A stretch of DNA of 64,000 nt from Flectonema sp. DT1601. Its lineage: Eukaryota > Euglenozoa > Diplonemea > Diplonemida > Diplonemidae. The translations under genes were made by a program, and so were the position numbers. Location of the stretch: assembly GCA_964019425.1 (NCBI GenBank), contig OZ025817.1:806001-870000 (forward strand), given 5' to 3'. The notes below the pieces were generated by a model. That model made no database searches, was not told the origin of the DNA, and was given only the letters and a program-made list of their open reading frames with translations. Positions 44,255 to 55,113 of this stretch are shown here, in pieces; the first letter of the stretch is position 1; each line of letters begins with the position of its first letter.

Positions 44255-45194
44255 GGACCTGATTATAGAACTCACCAAGGTATTACTTTGGTAGACGCAT
44301 TGCTCTACTTTCCTCCATATCCTCATCACTATGAGACTTTGCACAACTAAAAACAGGTCTCTTGTTTAGTTGTTATAAAAGTAGTTATTTTGAAGCTCTG
44401 CAAACCGTGTTTTAAAATGTTTTGTCTTATAATTTGTATTTTTTTTTGATATCCAAGTCTTTTTTTTTTTTTTTTGCACGTTTGGTACTTCGATAACATC
44501 GCTGTGATAACATTTCTTAGTATGTTTGCTTGCCGTTAAAGCCACACCGCACGTGAAAAAAAAATATAATCGTCTTTTTTAGCAGGATCAGCTATGACGA
44601 TTTAAAAAAAAAAAAAAAAAAAAAATAGCAGTCAACATCTGCCTATCCCTCTCTCTTCCAATTGTTAAATTAGTCCAGCATTTTTTTTTCTTCTTCCCCT
44701 TCTCCCCTTTTTTCAATTTACCCTTTTTTTAAAAAAAAAAAAAAATAAATAAATAAATGGAAGAGCAGGTCCAGTCATATGAGCGTGTTTCCCACGTTGG
44801 CGTGATGATTTCGTGTGTTTAGTGACATAATTTTGCAGAAAGGGAAAAAAAAAAAAAAAAAAAAAAAGTGAATGCGTAATAGTTATTTGCACCGATTTGC
44901 ATTCATGTTTTGTCTAAACACCGTAAATTGTCGTTAAATTCCATTTGTGTTCTTCCGAAAATAAAAAAAATAAAAAAAAGGGTTAGTTGCTATTTGTTTT
45001 TTTTCTTCCCCTCCTTCTTCTTCCGTTTTATTGAAGATACCTACTGAGGGTATGTATGAAATGGAGGTAGCAATTTTGTTATGATTGTATTTGTTTGCTT
45101 AATTATGTTCGGCAAGACTTACATCAATTTTAACTAACCTCGTTAAATGAAAAAAAATAGTGTACTACTCTGAGGATTTTTTTTTTTTTTTTTT
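43704..45194. other. Intergenic region rich in homopolymers
   Basis: Several A and T runs of 20-30 nt. Open frames (43,871-44,137 and 44,144-44,344, minus strand) are low-complexity. I see nothing else. Confidence 0.5.
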
Positions 45195-46065
45195 GGGAAA
45201 ACCCCTAATTCCACAAAAATAGTTTGCGAAATCGCCAACTCATCACAAAAATTTTAACCGCTCGAAACAACCCAACATGACGGGAAACTTTTCAGAATTT
45301 TCGGAGCTCCGGTGGTTTATTGGTTATGACCGCCGAATCATGACCCGGAGGTCTCGGGTTCGAACCCCGTGACATCCTTTTTTTCTCTTTTTCGTAATGA
45401 CGGAAAATGTGACCAAAACATAGTCAAAGGGCGGATTCATCACCCACTGGTCGAGTTGAGACATATTCCCGTTGCAATAAATCACCAAGCCCCCTCCCGT
45501 GTGATCGATCACTTTAAAATGTTACTGTGCAGTTCACCAGTGAGACTAAGACCTCCAACCAAAATTCACCAGACTTCAAGCAGCATTCCAAATTAGGTAA
45601 TTTTTGTCAGACACATTCTGACCATCGAGAACAGAAATTCTCACGTTAGTAAAAGCTTGACCTTTAGAAATGTGATCCTCATCATCGATTTAGGTTCGTG
45701 ACTTAGAAGCCTTAGTCAATCAATGTGGCCCTCCTCCCAGCCAAACTCCCCACCTGACTGGTGTCTATAAACGAGGGGTCGAGCCGAAGCCCGTTTGTCG
45801 CTGGAATCGGAAAAGCTACGAGTCCGAAAGGACCCTAACCTCCGAAGAGGCAGCTGCCGTTCCCCCATCATTGGATAATAGTAAAGCGACGATAAGAGTT
45901 GGTAAACCTCCCACCTATAACTACACCCGACTAGAGTCAAACTCAACAGGGTCTTCTTTCCCCGCTGACAGTTTCAAGTCCGTTCCCTTGACTGCTGTTT
46001 CGCCAGATAGTAGGTAGGGACAGAAGGAATCTCATTAGTCCATTCATGCGCGTCTTTAATTAGAA

Positions 46066-46097
<32 letters not shown>

Positions 46098-46742
46098 CAG
46101 TTGCAAATTTGTTTTTTCAGGTTGGACTTTGTACGGAACGGGCGGGCTTTTATTAGGGGCTCCCCCCCTTGGGGGGGGTTGGGGGGGGGGGGTTGTATGT
46201 TCGATTTTGTAAAAATTACAACTGTGTTGTATCATAAAAACATAAAGATAATTTAACATTAGTTTTAAATACAGTGACTAAGGGTGATGCGCAACTTAGC
46301 ATATTAAAGTAACTATAGGTTTCGAGAGTAATCCATATACCTCTTACCTCTATTCTCTCTCATCAGTATGGTGTAGAAGTAAGTCAGTCAAATGTTGAGA
46401 CTGAGTCATTCCAGTTTGCAGGACTGGAATGTAGTTACTTTGTGTTTCATGTTCATAAATAAAAAAAACATATTTTTTGCTGTTACTAGTTCGTAGCTCA
46501 CTACTAGTGGAGCACTTTTCTACAATAAATGTAGAAAGTGTTTTGGGGGGGGGGGCTTGCGTCCCGCCAAGAATTTGGCGGACGCAAGCCACCCTTGCAC
46601 TCTTCCCAGCTTGGTAGGCTAAAAAACAAAAAACCCGCCGCAAGCCAAATTTTTGGGTCAAGTTCGAGTCCTGGTGGACAACTTTTTTTTGTAGGGAGTT
46701 GGCGATTTCGCAAACTATTTTTGTTGAATTAGAGGTTTTCCC
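45195..46742. mobile_element. Complete non-autonomous DNA transposon with 46-bp TIRs
   Basis: The left TIR (45,195-45,240, GGGAAAACCCCTAATTCC...) and the right TIR (46,697-46,742) are inverted repeats with 2 mismatches in 46. Both sides are T runs, so the target duplication cannot be read. A tRNA-like head lies at about 45,307-45,380. The rest (45,726-46,742) is nearly identical to 1-1019. Minus-strand frames of 103-148 residues exist in both copies, but they cross homopolymers and show no transposase motif, so I call it non-autonomous. Confidence 0.85.
45307..45380 (+). repeat. tRNA-Met-like sequence, SINE-like head
   Basis: TGGTTTATTGGTTATG is A-box-like and GGTTCGAACCC is a perfect B box; the anticodon region contains ATCATGA. 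The middle (GACCGCC...GGAGGTCTCGGG) follows elongator tRNA-Met, but the acceptor and anticodon stems no longer pair. A T run follows. It is probably a tRNA-derived SINE head captured in the transposon. Confidence 0.5.
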
Positions 46743-48853
46743 TTTTTTTTTTTTTTTTTTTAGTGTGTTATTTAGTAGGCGTTTTTTAGTTACCGCGTTC
46801 TATGTAATGCTCCTGTTATGGTGTGGATGTGATTGTATTATTTTTTGCAGCTCTCCCTTTTTTTCCCCCCTGATGCCTGTCTTTTTTTTTTTCACTTTGC
46901 CTACCCCTCTATGTTTGTTTGTTTTATATGTTTGGATACTATGCTTTTTTTTTTTTCATCTTTTGTTCTTTGTTTTTGCTTTGTTTCACTTCCTATGAGG
47001 GAACATCCCAAAAAAAGGGGAAAAAAAAAAAAAAAAAAAAAAAAAAAGCCCAAAGTGTAGCGCACTTGCTAGTGGCTTTGTTGACATCCTGCCCTTTTCC
47101 CTTCTGAATACGTTTGCTTTGCCTTTTACGTTATTGTTTTGGTAGCGGGAGATTGTTGTTCTCTCTGGGGTTCTGTTTTATCATTGGCTCCCCCCGTTCT
47201 GTTTCTCACATTTAGTCACTGTATCTAAAAACTAATGTTAAATTATCTTTATGTTTTTATGATACAACACAGTTGTAATTTTTACAAAATCGAACATACA
47301 TCCCCCCCCCGTTCTATTTCTCAAAAAGATTAAAAAAATAAAAAAAATAAAGGTAAAGTGTACTAATTGAAAATTCAAAAGCCTCCTTTAAAAACAAAAA
47401 AAAAAACGATTTTCCCCACTTTCCCCAATCAGTGAATAACTACTAAAGGGTTTCGTAATACCAAGAGTGCCTATTTACGGCCGTTTTCCGCTTTTCCCGT
47501 CAAAATCAGTAATCACCTTCCTTTACAGTAACTTGGTGATTAATCTGATTTTTTCTTGTTTTCCCCTCTTTTTTTTTTTTTTACTCGTTTTGTTTTCTCG
47601 CTTTTTGTAGTTTCGTTTATCGGGTGAAATGGAAATAGAAAAAAAAAAAAAAAGAAAGAGAAATTTTCTCCTTAAATCACAGATAGTAAAGTAAATCAAC
47701 ACCTGTTGTTTGGTGTACAATTTCCCGCATGTTTTAACTTTTACAATGAAATAAGTGTTTAGGAAAAATGTTAGTGCATATTTCTGTATTTTTTTTTTGG
47801 AGAACAAGAAAACTCTTTCCTGCTGACCATAGTGTGTTAGTACATTATAGTTGTATGTGTCTTCTTCTTCCTGGATTTCTATCTCCTTGTACATTACAGT
47901 GTCTTGATAGTTTTTGTTTCGCTTTTATCCTTGTTGCTCTCTGAAGGTGTTTCTGCTGGATACATAATAGTTCTCCTAATTAAGTTAAGTCACAACGGTA
48001 AATTGTTACATCACTTCCCTTTACTCTTTTTTTTTTTTTTTTTTTTTTTTTGGATTGGTGGAGACGTCGATCAATCTATAATTGGGTCAAAAACGATAAA
48101 TAATGAAACGGCAATAAAAAACTAAGCCTGTGAGTTTGTTTAGGTTCATAATTTTAATTTTCCCCCTCCTTCCAATCAAAAAAAAAAAAAAAAAAACGTT
48201 AGGTTATGTAAAGTTATATGGCTGCTTCTTTCTCAAATTACATGTTTGAGTTCCAACTCAGAGAACAAAACCAGCATATAAATAACCTTTGTATATTATG
48301 CGTGTTTTATAATTTTTTTTTTGTTCTTCCTCCCGCTTCGAATGCACAATCAAAAAAGGAAATGAAGGGAAAGAAACGGCGTTGTAGCACTTTGTGTAAG
48401 AAGGTTTGACTGGCCTACAATCGTATCGGTGTGTCCTCAATGGTGTTGAGCTTCTCTTGCTGTTGTTATCACTTTTTAAAAAAAAAAAAAAAAAAAAAAA
48501 AGAACGGGCAGGAAGAAAAAAAAAAAAAAACTTTCCCCATTTTCCCTACCCCTCTCCACTGAAGAATGGCTGTTGTTGTGTTGGTGTTTTTTTTTAATAT
48601 TTTTATTTTTTTACACTCTTTTGATTTGCTAGGGATGTCATCAAACGATGTGTGTAATAGCAATGATACGTCTCTTATCGTCTGTGAGAGTCTCACGGTT
48701 GCTGGTAGCGATATAACTGTTACCCCTGTTGAGCTTTTCCTGATTTTGGCTTCCTAGGCTTCGTAAATAAGCTAAAATTAAAGCATTGCAACCGATTCTC
48801 GTCGATTTCAAATATATCTACTGAGACAGATTATAAATAGTTCTTCACACAAA
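46743..48853. other. Intergenic region with a repeat fragment
   Basis: The bases 47,212-47,303 are a reverse copy of part of the transposon interior (TTAAATTATCTTTATG...AATTTTTACAAAATCGAACA). The segment 48,700-48,770 (TGAGCTTTTCCTGATTTTGG...GCTTCGTAAATAA) recurs at 63,680-63,745. Otherwise only homopolymer-rich DNA and low-complexity frames. Confidence 0.55.
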
Positions 48854-49510
48854 ATGATGTATTTCCCAAAACCATGGCAACAAGAACTTTGGGAACTCTC
48901 GCGAGATGGCTACGGCAACGGAGTAATGTACTGCGATGATGATTTCATAATCGTTAAAGATAAATTCCCAAAATCGACAATGCACTATTTAGTTGTCACT
49001 AGAAATGGTAATCTCACGGCATTGGATGCCTTGACTCCAGGTGACGAGGATGTGTTATTATCAATGAGAGATGTTGGATTGAAATGGCTGAGAGAAAATA
49101 TTGAGGGAATCGAAAGTATTCCCTTGACTGTCGGATTCCATTCAATTCCTTCAATGAGACAAATTCATCTTCACTTGATATCCTCCGACATGATTACACC
49201 AACGCTACCTCATCTCAGACACTACAACACCTGTACCACTTCATACATGAGATCTGTTGGAGAAGTCGTTTCTGAATTATCAAAAACAGGAAAAATAATA
49301 ATCCCGGGATACAGTCGTTCAATGGCTAATAAACTACACGCTAGTGCCGTTTGCAATAGGATTGGATGTGAGATGTTATTTACGGGGGGGGATGCCCTTC
49401 TCGATCATCTTCATAAGTGTGAGCTTCCCCTTCCTGGAGTGATGTTGGAGGCTTTCACTAATATTAAACTACCCTCAGGAAAGATTAAAAAGAAATCTCG
49501 TATTCAGTAA
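48854..49510 (+). CDS. APTX: Aprataxin-like HIT domain / zinc-finger protein
   Basis: The 218-residue protein has an N-terminal HIT domain (IVKDKFPKSTMHYLVV, then MRQIHLHLISSDM with the HxH catalytic motif, about residues 98-102). The C-terminal extension ends in a C2H-C-type finger (CNRIGCEMLF...LLDHLHKC, about 173-196), the arrangement of aprataxin. Aprataxin removes AMP from abortive DNA ligation ends in single-strand break repair, in the nucleus. The N-terminal FHA domain of vertebrate aprataxin is absent, as in fungi. The C-terminus is basic. The acceptor signal before the ATG is weaker here than elsewhere. Confidence 0.9.
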   Translation: MMYFPKPWQQELWELSRDGYGNGVMYCDDDFIIVKDKFPKSTMHYLVVTRNGNLTALDALTPGDEDVLLSMRDVGLKWLRENIEGIESIPLTVGFHSIPSMRQIHLHLISSDMITPTLPHLRHYNTCTTSYMRSVGEVVSELSKTGKIIIPGYSRSMANKLHASAVCNRIGCEMLFTGGDALLDHLHKCELPLPGVMLEAFTNIKLPSGKIKKKSRIQ

Positions 49511-49854
49511 CTTGATGTGTTTTTTTTGGGATTCGCGGTCCTTGTTTTCCACTTCGAACTCGTTCGTGCTCATATGTGATGACTTACGAATGTTTTTCTT
49601 CTTTAGTTTTTTTTCTTTTCTTTTTGCAATAATTACAAGAATAGTGGAGACTCATGTAAATTTAATTTAGCTTTTTCAGCTATAATTTGATTCACAGTTT
49701 CGCACGCAAACCTTTTCTAGCCAACTCTTATCGTACAGACCTGTTCTTTACCTAACACTTCAGCAGGTGTACTTTGTTATTTAAACCTTTTACTGTTCGT
49801 ATTATTTTGATCATCACTCTCACTCTCTCTCATCAGGGGTGTCATAAGGGAAGT

Positions 49855-52773
49855 ATGACAACACTCGATCTGAATGGAGATCCACAAAATGCAAAGCAAG
49901 TCTTTCCAATTGTGGTATTAGGAGGTGGTGTGGCTGCTGGATACTTTGTAGGGGAGTATGTGAAGCAGTTGGGGGATGGAAGTGATCTTTGTCTTATTAG
50001 CGCAGAGTCTGTTTGTCCTTACGAAAGACCATTTCTGAGTAAAGGATTTCTAGCAGGGAAGAAACTACGTGAAAATTTCACAGCAGCGGCGGAAGGAGAA
50101 ATCCACACTCCGGAATGGTATTCTGCTGCTGGAGTGAAGATGTTGCTGGGCCATGAATGTCATAAAGTTGATGTCGTAAAGAAGACCCTTCACCTTATTG
50201 ATAAAGGTGGCATGCAGAGTATCATTCAATGGACCAAGGCTTTAATTATTGCTACGGGTGCTCAGGCTATAAGACTAGCAGTTCCTGGTACTGACTACCC
50301 TGGGGTATTCAGACTACGGGGATACGCTGACGCGATAGCAATCCGAGACAGGGTAGAACAATACTCTTCCAGAAATAGAACAGCTGTAGTAGTTGGCGGT
50401 GGTTATATCGGAATGGAAGTAGCTTCTTCTTTAACAGATGCCTGCAATCTTAAAGTTACTATGATATTCCCAACACAAATTCTTCTACCTCGATTGTTCA
50501 CAAAGGAAATATCTCAGTTTTACGAAAGGAAGTTTACTGAAGAAGGCGTTACCATTCTGAAGGACACGGCAGTCATCAGATTCGATCGAGATCCAGAAAC
50601 AGGAGAAATACTTGTTGTTTGTGATAACAATACAATCGTAAGGTGTGGAGTTGTTGTGTGTGGAGTCGGATCTTCTCCTCGTCAACAACTTTTTGAAAGG
50701 CAACTTGACATCGACAGGGACCTCGGCGGTATTAAAGTTGACAGCAATCTAGCAACAAGCTCACCTGGTGTGTACGCAATAGGAGACGTGGCTTCAATGT
50801 CTGTACCAACAGTACCTCCGCAGAGCATTCGATGTGAACACGTCTTACACTCACGAGGTATGGCAAAGTACTTAGCAGTCTGGTTTTCGAGTAAAGTTCC
50901 ACAACCAGCTTATGGATACTTCCCTGAGTTGTATTCACGTTGTTTTAATTTATCCTGGAGGTTCTGGGGTGTATCGTCTACTGATTTGTGTAGTGTTGAG
51001 GTTCGCTCTAACAATAATGAACTTCTTGCAGTCTGGATGAGAGGTATGCGCATCGCTGGAGCTTTTTTAGAAGCAAAAGGAGATCCAATAAAAGAAGACA
51101 TCGTTCGCAATGCTGTCAAATCACAAATTAGAATCAGCTCTGAAGACATGACAAGTGCTCACAGTATCGATCAAATCCTAACTGATGTATTTCAAGTTAG
51201 AACTGAAAAACAATTAGCTGCTGAGAATGCTGCTAAGCTTGGTGTTCCAATGCTTCAGAAACAACTTGAACAGGCGAGACTAAAAGTTCAACAGTCACAG
51301 ATGCAAGCGTTAAAAATTCAATCAGAACTATCAAGAGCACTCGAAGACAGACATTCACGTGAACAAACCCAACTATGGGGGGGTGATATGGTCTTCAACG
51401 AGTTCGGTGGTGAACGTGAAGATCAACTTCTAATCGAACGTCGATCTTTATCAGAATCGTCAACCGAACCTTCAGTGAAATCAGTATCACTGGTAATTTC
51501 ATGCATGGCAATATCTGTGAATACTTTCTCATTGGTGTCTAGTAGTTGGTTGTTGTACAGAGAGCTATTTGAGTTCGCTCCATTTCCGTATTTCACAAAT
51601 CTTGCCAACGCTGTCTCTGGTTCGATCATATGTGGGCTTTTGTTATTAATAATGTCAATGATAAGAAAAAGTAGTTCAGAACATCGACTTCTTCGTTTTG
51701 TAATTACTCATTCGAAGTTGAGTGCTCTTCGAACGACTACACGTCGAAGAAGAAAATTATTATTCATGGGAATCTTGTTTTCGATGGTGAACATAATGCA
51801 AATCGCAACCATCGACGCCTTGGGTCCAAATAATTCAAATATCACAACTTTGATGGCGCAGTTCACCATCCCTCTCACCTCAATAGTAACATACTTATTC
51901 ATGAGGAATTCTTACTCTATTTTACAAGTCATGGGTTGCTCTCTTATTGTTTCAGGTGTAGTCATATTTGCTGGAAATGTTCCATGTGGTATCACAATGA
52001 CTAGTCTCATTCTATGGACATTATGTTATTTGTTGTCATGTAGTTTGCAAGCAGTTCAGAATATAATAACCACTTCACTGTTCTCAGTTGGTAAAGTTAC
52101 GATTGCTGATGTTGTTAAGTTGTTGATGATCCTGAATCTCGTTAGTATTGTTTTTAGTCCTATCTATACGATTGCTTTCGGATCAATCGCAACTGCTGGA
52201 GGAGTTGGGAATATCAGCGATCAGCTATTTGATGGTTTTCATTGTATGTTATCGCTGGATTCATCGCTTCCAGAAGACGGTCACGGAGGGTTTTGGTGGA
52301 CAAGTAGATGTAAACGAAGTTGGATTTGGATGCTCACTTTCAACCTTTCAGCTGTTTGTAATATTGTTGTCAATTCTGTTATCGTTATCGTTGCTGGTCC
52401 GACGTCTCAGTTTATCGCAACTGCTGCCGCATTACCCCTCCTGAACGCTGCTCTCTCGAGTAACAATCTTATGAATGGAGCTGCTGGGGAATTTCATCCC
52501 CTGCTTTGGGTATCAATTGCGCTTATCACATCTGGAATGTTTCTTCATGAACAGCACTTGTTTGGATGGCGTGATCGAAGTAGTGATAGAAATCGACATG
52601 ATCAGACTTCATTGCAATCTCTCAGTTCAATAAAGAGAAGTCAATCTCAAGCAAATAATAGCAGTTGGTCTCCAACAGCTTCACTAGTAAGCCATCAACA
52701 CAGACCTTCTCGTGGTGTTAGTGCGATTAACGTCGTTGATTCTGATGACTATGGAAGTCAGAATTTAATATGA
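49855..52773 (+). CDS. Fusion of monodehydroascorbate-reductase-like flavoenzyme and CRT-like transporter
   Basis: The first ATG of the frame is at 49,855, 18 nt after CTCTCTCTCATCAG; the upstream extension to 49,774 has no ATG. Residues about 12-440 are a two-dinucleotide-fold flavoprotein of the MDAR/AIF type: VVLGGGVAAGYF (FAD), CPYERPFLSKGFL, ALIIATGAQAIRLAVPG, VVVGGGYIGMEV (NAD(P)H), VYAIGDVAS (FAD). A helical linker (about 455-540, KLGVPMLQKQLEQARLKVQQ) leads to about ten membrane segments (about 550-920), in the drug/metabolite superfamily and closest to chloroquine-resistance-transporter-like proteins (ALGPNNSNITTLMAQFTIPL). The frame is continuous and no splice signals separate the parts. 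The first part would reduce monodehydroascorbate with NAD(P)H; the second would carry an unknown solute. Confidence 0.85.
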   Translation: MTTLDLNGDPQNAKQVFPIVVLGGGVAAGYFVGEYVKQLGDGSDLCLISAESVCPYERPFLSKGFLAGKKLRENFTAAAEGEIHTPEWYSAAGVKMLLGHECHKVDVVKKTLHLIDKGGMQSIIQWTKALIIATGAQAIRLAVPGTDYPGVFRLRGYADAIAIRDRVEQYSSRNRTAVVVGGGYIGMEVASSLTDACNLKVTMIFPTQILLPRLFTKEISQFYERKFTEEGVTILKDTAVIRFDRDPETGEILVVCDNNTIVRCGVVVCGVGSSPRQQLFERQLDIDRDLGGIKVDSNLATSSPGVYAIGDVASMSVPTVPPQSIRCEHVLHSRGMAKYLAVWFSSKVPQPAYGYFPELYSRCFNLSWRFWGVSSTDLCSVEVRSNNNELLAVWMRGMRIAGAFLEAKGDPIKEDIVRNAVKSQIRISSEDMTSAHSIDQILTDVFQVRTEKQLAAENAAKLGVPMLQKQLEQARLKVQQSQMQALKIQSELSRALEDRHSREQTQLWGGDMVFNEFGGEREDQLLIERRSLSESSTEPSVKSVSLVISCMAISVNTFSLVSSSWLLYRELFEFAPFPYFTNLANAVSGSIICGLLLLIMSMIRKSSSEHRLLRFVITHSKLSALRTTTRRRRKLLFMGILFSMVNIMQIATIDALGPNNSNITTLMAQFTIPLTSIVTYLFMRNSYSILQVMGCSLIVSGVVIFAGNVPCGITMTSLILWTLCYLLSCSLQAVQNIITTSLFSVGKVTIADVVKLLMILNLVSIVFSPIYTIAFGSIATAGGVGNISDQLFDGFHCMLSLDSSLPEDGHGGFWWTSRCKRSWIWMLTFNLSAVCNIVVNSVIVIVAGPTSQFIATAAALPLLNAALSSNNLMNGAAGEFHPLLWVSIALITSGMFLHEQHLFGWRDRSSDRNRHDQTSLQSLSSIKRSQSQANNSSWSPTASLVSHQHRPSRGVSAINVVDSDDYGSQNLI

Positions 52774-53494
52774 TTGAACTAGTGATGTACTCCTGTTGAA
52801 TAAGGGAAGGTAGGGTTGTGTGTTATGTTACTTAAGTATTTCTTTTTTTATTTATATAAGTTCGTTATCGAATCAAACAGTTTTGCCGTCATCTTTTTTT
52901 TTCATAATATGAAAGTAGTTCTTATACAGAGGTGACATCGTTTCTTTTTTCGTTCATCGTTATTTTTAGAACACCAATTCCTCAAGCTACTGCTTTTCAT
53001 AATATTATGGGATCTCTCTGTGTGAAATATTTGTTTATTTATGTTTTTCTTTTTCTTTCTTTGATAGTAGTCAGTCTTCTCTGAATAAACTGACGTCTAA
53101 GATTTTTTTTTTTCACACTATTCCTTTGATCGGGAGGGAGGGTCCGCCCCCGTTGCTTTTGAACAACTACAAATATTTTTCAGTCAAAGTACTTTGATAT
53201 TAATTTTATTTTTAATATCCTAGAGTTGTTACTGTTTTTACATTGTCGAAGTTTCACCCCGTTGCTTTTGTTGTTTTGTTGTGTTCTGCTTCGTTTTGTT
53301 TTTTCGTTGAGATGCTTCACTCAAATAGCGTATTGCCGCAGTACATTGGATTTTACAATTTTACAATTTGTACAATTCTTTTTTTTAAAAAAAAACATTG
53401 TATCACAGAGATGATAAAAAACATGGAAGACGGTGTGAGGAGGAGAAGTGATCTGCTAACTGTGTTTGTTATTGTCATTTGAAATTGCGGAGAG

Positions 53495-53529
<35 letters not shown>

Positions 53530-53746
53530 TAATATGAATAGTTTCTTCTCCGACTTCGTCGGTGCATTTGTGTATGGCACGAAACCCGTGAACCGACTTA
53601 AACTAATAAAAAGCAAAAAGGAGGTTTACGTGTGCTGCCGAACATTATTACAATACTTGTTAAATGAAGAAAAACAAAATAAACTAATAACAACAGTTTA
53701 ACTCAAAAAAAAGAAAAAAAAATCAAGATAAATAATAATCTAAAAT
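52774..53746. other. Intergenic region with a dispersed repeat
   Basis: The bases 53,162-53,262 (ACTACAAATATTTTT...TTGTTACTGTTTTTACATT) match 33,412-33,525. A hairpin-like A/T-rich tract surrounds 53,380-53,530. The open frames here are low-complexity. Confidence 0.55.
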
Positions 53747-54799
53747 ATGACGAAAGTACTGGTACTGGGTGCCACAGGATCCATCGGACTTCCGCTATGT
53801 AAGAAATTATCATCATTGGGAATGACTGTTGTTGGAACTGGAGCAACAGGACGAAACTTTGATGAGCTGTCGAAAGTCGCAAAACCGATTACGATGGATG
53901 TTATAAATAAAACTGAAGTAGAATCAGTTATAGACCAAGAAGGAGGTGACATTGTTATCAACTGTATATCAAAGATACCTGGATGGATCAAGGCATGGAA
54001 ACCAGAAAAAGATTTCGAGCAATATAATAAAATAAGAATTCAAGGATCAGTAAACCTCTTTAAAAGCATCACAAAACACAATCCAAACACCAGACTAATC
54101 ACTTTATCACACGCAAACTGTGGAACTCCGTATGCAGAAACTGGAGGGACTCCTGCTGTTCCTGAATGTGGAACTGAACTAATGAAGTCGATCGGTATTG
54201 ATAATATCGATGGTAAGTATTCAGATGAACGTATTGTCAAAATCGGTAAGATGCCCACAACCAATCTCAAGACAGAATCAGATGAATTCCCCTACGTCGA
54301 TCATCCTGTTCCTGTATTAGCTTTATTCAATCAAGCACAGTACAGACTAGAACGCTACTCGAGGAGGATTGGAGAGTCTTGCGTTCTTCGTCTTGGATTG
54401 TTATACGGTCCTGGAACAACATTTTCAGAAGGCGGTTTATTTTACAACAATACAAAATCAGGAAAGCTTCGCACGGTCTCACCATCAACTGGGAAGTGGT
54501 CGTTCATTCACGTCGATGACGCAGTTTCAGCAATTGCGAAAGTAGCTCTTTCGGAAAATTTCAATTCAGGAAATTTTAATGTGATTTCTGACTCTGAAGG
54601 AACTACCGCTGAGGACTGGATGACTCGTTATAGCAATCACATTGGGGCACCAAGTCCTGGTGTTACCTCATTTACTATGGCTCGTTATGTTGCTCCTCAC
54701 ATGCTTCACTTGTGTATAGGACAGCGATCTGCTGATGCAGGTAACTTTTCTGCTGTATATTCATGGAATCCAAAGGAACCTCCACTTTGGGAGGCGTAG
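53747..54799 (+). CDS. Extended short-chain dehydrogenase / NAD-dependent epimerase-like protein
   Basis: The 350-residue protein opens with a Rossmann motif LVLGATGSIGLPLCKKL (residues 5-21). VINCISKIP (about 67) and ITLSHANCGTPYAETG (about 115) correspond to the NAD-binding and serine regions. The active-site Tyr could be in QAQYRLERY, but the usual Lys four residues later is Arg, so this is an atypical SDR or the Tyr is elsewhere. VLRLGLLYGPGT, FIHVDDAVSAI and the C-terminal YSWNPKEPPLWEA follow the NDP-sugar epimerase/dehydratase pattern. The substrate is unknown. This is the only host gene with a purine-rich leader and no pyrimidine tract before the ATG. An overlapping open frame to 54,948 could be an alternative 3' end. 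Confidence 0.85.
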   Translation: MTKVLVLGATGSIGLPLCKKLSSLGMTVVGTGATGRNFDELSKVAKPITMDVINKTEVESVIDQEGGDIVINCISKIPGWIKAWKPEKDFEQYNKIRIQGSVNLFKSITKHNPNTRLITLSHANCGTPYAETGGTPAVPECGTELMKSIGIDNIDGKYSDERIVKIGKMPTTNLKTESDEFPYVDHPVPVLALFNQAQYRLERYSRRIGESCVLRLGLLYGPGTTFSEGGLFYNNTKSGKLRTVSPSTGKWSFIHVDDAVSAIAKVALSENFNSGNFNVISDSEGTTAEDWMTRYSNHIGAPSPGVTSFTMARYVAPHMLHLCIGQRSADAGNFSAVYSWNPKEPPLWEA

Positions 54800-55113
54800 A
54801 TGGTGAATCCTATTCTGAGTTGGTACGTTTCACCAACGGAGTTAAAAAAATACTTTTTGAACGCCGAGAGAGAGTACGCAAATCGGCTGCTATTCAAAAA
54901 ACTCAATTCGAAATATTTTCACAACTCGCGATGGGTGATATTATTTAATTATTTTTTTCAGCCTTAAATATGATCGAAGGTTTTTGTTGGCGGGGAGTAG
55001 AATGCTGAATCTCTACCGACTACCATTACTGTGATTATTGAGATATTTCTATCAGCAGAGAACTTTTGAATAACATCACATTCCCCCCCCTTGGCAGGTT
55101 ACTTCACACATCG

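Noticed and set aside
54763-54948. 61-residue frame overlapping the SDR end
   Set aside because: It is protein-like but overlaps the SDR stop; the SDR end (YSWNPKEPPLWEA) fits its family, so the frame is noted only as a possible alternative 3' end.
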